Source of the DNA: CAZGSG01 sp964528095
GTDB lineage: Bacteria; Bacteroidota; Bacteroidia; Chitinophagales; Chitinophagaceae
Length of the DNA stretch: 8,694 nt
Direction of reading: 5' to 3'
Assembly (NCBI GenBank): GCA_964528095.1
Contig: CAZGSG010000249.1
Coordinates: forward strand, 1-8,694
Each line of letters starts with the position of its first letter. Position 1 is the stretch's first letter. The notes under the pieces were generated by a model, which did not search any database, had not been told where the DNA came from, and saw only the letters and a list, made by a program, of their open reading frames with translations. A program made the translations under genes and the position numbers. This document shows positions 7,095-8,694 of the stretch, in pieces.

Positions 7095-7175
7095 GTATTG
7101 TTATCTGCTGTAATAAGATCCTGGCTTCGGAGAAGCCTCCTGTTTATAGAAAGGGTTTCTTTACGTTGTTCGTTG

Positions 7176-7207
7176 GGCTCCAGAGGAGCCTCCTTATTTA
7201 AAAGCAG
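7176..7207 (-). repeat. Right arm of the 32-nt perfect inverted repeat
   Basis: Exact reverse complement of 6849-6880. Its first 11 bases, GGCTCCAGAGG (7176-7186), also pair perfectly with CCTCTGGAGCC (7211-7221) immediately downstream, giving a local stem-loop that competes with the long-range pairing. Confidence 0.9.
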
Positions 7208-7231
7208 GGCCCTCTGGAGCCATAGGCCTGT

Positions 7232-7319
7232 GTATTGTTATCTGTTATAAACAGGGAGCTCCTTCGGAGCTATGGGTTATGTATTGTTATCTGCTATAAA
7301 CAGGGAGTTCCTCCTGAGC
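7232..7319 (+). repeat. Tandem pair of 49-nt units, second one degenerate
   Basis: Copy 3 (7232-7280) differs from copy 1 by one base (T for C at 7245). It is followed directly by a partial copy (7281-7319) that keeps GTATTGTTATCTGCTATAAA but has a decayed hairpin, GAGTTCCTCCTGAGC. This is the only place where the 49-nt period is seen head to tail without interruption. Confidence 0.85.
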
Positions 7320-7764
7320 AAATGAAGGAAAACGGATTATTGCTTACCTTTCAATAGTTACAAAGGCTGATCTGGATCTTGTCGCATATCGCTACAGGAA
7401 CTAATCGATCAGATGTTCTATCCTCTCATACTTTTCAGGCAAACTTAATAACTCAACATTAAATCTGCCAATGTCCACTTCCTTTAGCAACTTGATTAAT
7501 TAGCGATCGGGCTATTCATATTTTGCAAGAACGGGATACGCGGCGTTTTTCGCAAAAAATAGGCCCTGATCCATTAAAAATCATATAGGTATCAGCTATC
7601 AGTTATCTATTTTTCTATCTGAGTAGCCTGTTCATTATCTTTATCCTGTAGCATGCAACTGGAAGGGTTGATGCCCCGTCTGTGCTGGGTTATCCATCCG
7701 TCTCCCTTGCAAACTGCCGACGATCAGCACTTGCGAACTAATACACTAATAACTAATACGACTA
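7320..7764. other. Gene-free region before the last coding sequence
   Basis: I find no supported gene in these 445 bases. A 61-codon frame from 7653 overlaps the start of the real gene in another frame and has no recognisable features. There is no TTTG/TAnnTTTG promoter pair that I can place with confidence. TTTTGC (7521-7526) and GCAAAA (7551-7556) could form a weak stem. Confidence 0.45.
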
Positions 7765-7766
7765 AT
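7737..7766 (+). repeat. Four ACTAAT repeats at the start codon
   Basis: ACTAAT occurs at 7737, 7745, 7752 and 7761, spaced 7-9 nt apart; the last copy overlaps the ATG at 7765. It makes an A/T-rich, unstructured leader, suited to Shine-Dalgarno-independent initiation in Bacteroidota. A dedicated regulatory role is not shown. Confidence 0.6.
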
Positions 7767-8694
7767 GAGCAAATTATTCCTTGTTCTGCTGGGCATGTTC
7801 CTGTGTTCAGTAAGTTTTGCACAAACTACAACCTATAAAAGCTCCGACGAAGTTTTCGAATTATCGGTGCCGACAGACTGGAAACAGAATGCCCCCCCAC
7901 AGTTTACCATTTTATCCTATACACCGCCAGCTACCGGAAAAATAGACTCCCGATTTAAACTGGTCATGGGTGGTCTTGGAGCAGGATATGAAGAGGCCGG
8001 TATCCGGGAGATCGCAGATGCCGAACTCGCCATCCTTCAAAAACAGTATGGACAAAAAGCGACCATTAGCGAGAACAGATATGTGCTGATCAATGGAAAA
8101 GAATGGTGGTATTTAAATGTAGGGATTAAGATCACCAAGCAGAAGGAGTTTCATTTGAGTCAATACAAAACGATCCACAATAAAAAAACATATACGCTGT
8201 CGCTGGAAGGTGAAGAAGAAGATATTCGTCAAAATTCCTCCCGGGTGAAGGGTTTTGCTGAATCCTTCAAATTCCTGAAAAAAGATGAGACGGCATACCG
8301 CAGATGGAAAGTGGACCCGGAAAAAGAAATCACGGCAACAAAGGAGCTTGCTGAGCCCGCTGCAATTACCAACAAACCTGTGTCAACTCCTGTTATTGAA
8401 GCCAGGGATACAACGATGACAGAGGTGGTGGAGACGGAGAAAGTAAATGAGGAAGCCCTGGGAAACTTTGCGCCACCATCTAAACTATCCTGTGGCTCAA
8501 TGGAAGGAGAGGAAGGCATCAATGAAAAAGCGAATATTGCCAGTTGCGGCAACGGAAAAGTGCAGCGAAATGCGAAGACAGGCTTACGGATCACAGCCAC
8601 TAATGGAAAGCAGGTGGTATTTGCTAATGGCAAGGTAGTCTACTTTTTTTTGGGAGAAATGGCGGAACTGAATAGTTATGTGGTATTGGAAACC
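7765..8694 (+). CDS. Secreted protein with PsbP/DcrB-like N-terminal domain, 3' end missing
   Basis: The frame starts at ATG 7765 and stays open for 310 codons to the window edge, so the gene is incomplete. Residues 1-19 are a signal peptide (MSKLFLVLLG, then hydrophobic residues to SFA, with Q20 as the likely first mature residue), indicating export from the cytoplasm. Residues about 21-171 read like a PsbP/DcrB-type domain: YKSSDEVFELSVPTDWK near the start and KGFAESFKFL at its end. An acidic, Pro/Thr-rich linker follows (about 172-235). Then comes a section with Cys243 and Cys261, which might form a disulfide, and a repeat-like NGKQVVFANGKVVYFFLGE (280-298) of unknown family. Function is unknown. 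The domain assignment is by eye only. A run of seven C at 7891-7897 and of eight T at 8644-8651 are spots where sequencing errors could shift the frame, but the reading is coherent through both. Confidence 0.85.
   Translation, partial: MSKLFLVLLGMFLCSVSFAQTTTYKSSDEVFELSVPTDWKQNAPPQFTILSYTPPATGKIDSRFKLVMGGLGAGYEEAGIREIADAELAILQKQYGQKATISENRYVLINGKEWWYLNVGIKITKQKEFHLSQYKTIHNKKTYTLSLEGEEEDIRQNSSRVKGFAESFKFLKKDETAYRRWKVDPEKEITATKELAEPAAITNKPVSTPVIEARDTTMTEVVETEKVNEEALGNFAPPSKLSCGSMEGEEGINEKANIASCGNGKVQRNAKTGLRITATNGKQVVFANGKVVYFFLGEMAELNSYVVLET

Larger units (their letters stand above)
6825..7319. repeat. Mosaic of GC-rich palindromic repeats
   Basis: This noncoding block is built from a few modules reused in both orientations. 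Three short hairpins recur: GGCTTC-GGA-GAAGCC, GGCTCC-TCT-GGAGCC and AGCTCC-TTC-GGAGCT, each a 6-bp stem with a 3-nt loop. GTATTGTTATCTG occurs five times (starting at 6891, 7046, 7095, 7232, 7281). A 72-nt stretch (6870-6941) recurs at 7211-7282 with one mismatch. A 27/28-nt module beginning AAGATC occurs at 6825-6851 and 7115-7142. CTATAAACAGG (6904, 7059, 7294) occurs inverted at 7139-7149. The pattern resembles REP/BIME-type or miniature palindromic elements rather than CRISPR, as there are no unique spacers. No transposase is present in the window. Confidence 0.85.

Noticed and set aside
6931..7201. Open frames running across the run of N
   Set aside because: They exist only because undetermined bases contain no stop codons; the flanks are palindromic repeats.
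6870..7319. Possible CRISPR array because of regularly repeated hairpin units
   Set aside because: Units are contiguous at a 49-nt period without unique spacers, repeats also occur inverted, and no cas gene is present.
7653..7838. A 61-codon frame overlapping the start of the last gene
   Set aside because: It runs in a different frame from the signal-peptide-bearing coding sequence at 7765 and lacks any features of its own.

Overview
The window looks like part of a draft genome from a Bacteroidota bacterium, most likely a member of the Chitinophagaceae such as Chitinophaga. The reasons are the SusC/SusD outer-membrane pair, a secreted MBL-fold enzyme with an N-terminal signal peptide ending in S-A-Q, AT-rich leaders without Shine-Dalgarno sequences, and occasional TAnnTTTG-type promoter boxes. 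The genus is inferred from protein style, not proven.

Region 1 (1-3370, all + strand) is a nutrient-uptake locus. It holds the C-terminal end of a SusC/RagA TonB-dependent outer-membrane transporter, a complete SusD-like lipoprotein of the SusD-like_2 type, and a secreted metallo-beta-lactamase-fold hydrolase. A strong intrinsic terminator (2030-2059) lies between susD and the hydrolase gene, so the hydrolase is either expressed by read-through or from its own promoter. No glycoside hydrolase is visible, so the substrate is unknown.

Region 2 (3371-4850) is a 364-bp gene-free spacer with small hairpins, a SAM-dependent methyltransferase carrying an N-terminal PRGYPGDF motif, and a textbook terminator (4774-4804). 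Region 3 (4851-5891, - strand) is a zinc-dependent medium-chain alcohol dehydrogenase with complete catalytic and structural zinc sites.

Region 4 (5892-7764) is almost 1.9 kb without a convincing gene. It contains an orphan minus-strand terminator (6094-6124), an 11-bp perfect inverted repeat, a 14-bp palindrome, a 10-nt tandem repeat, and a mosaic of GC-rich palindromic repeats (6825-7319). The mosaic includes 49-nt tandem units, a 32-nt perfect inverted repeat and several competing hairpins. A 100-N assembly gap lies inside it. The 55 bases on the left of the gap are identical to the 55 bases on the right, which looks like an unmerged contig overlap, so the true structure here is uncertain.

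Region 5 (7765-8694, + strand) is the start of a secreted protein gene that runs off the window. It has a signal peptide, a PsbP/DcrB-like N-terminal domain, an acidic linker and an unrecognised C-terminal part. I see no clearly new multi-gene system. The most unusual content is the palindromic repeat mosaic and the RNA-like signals around it.
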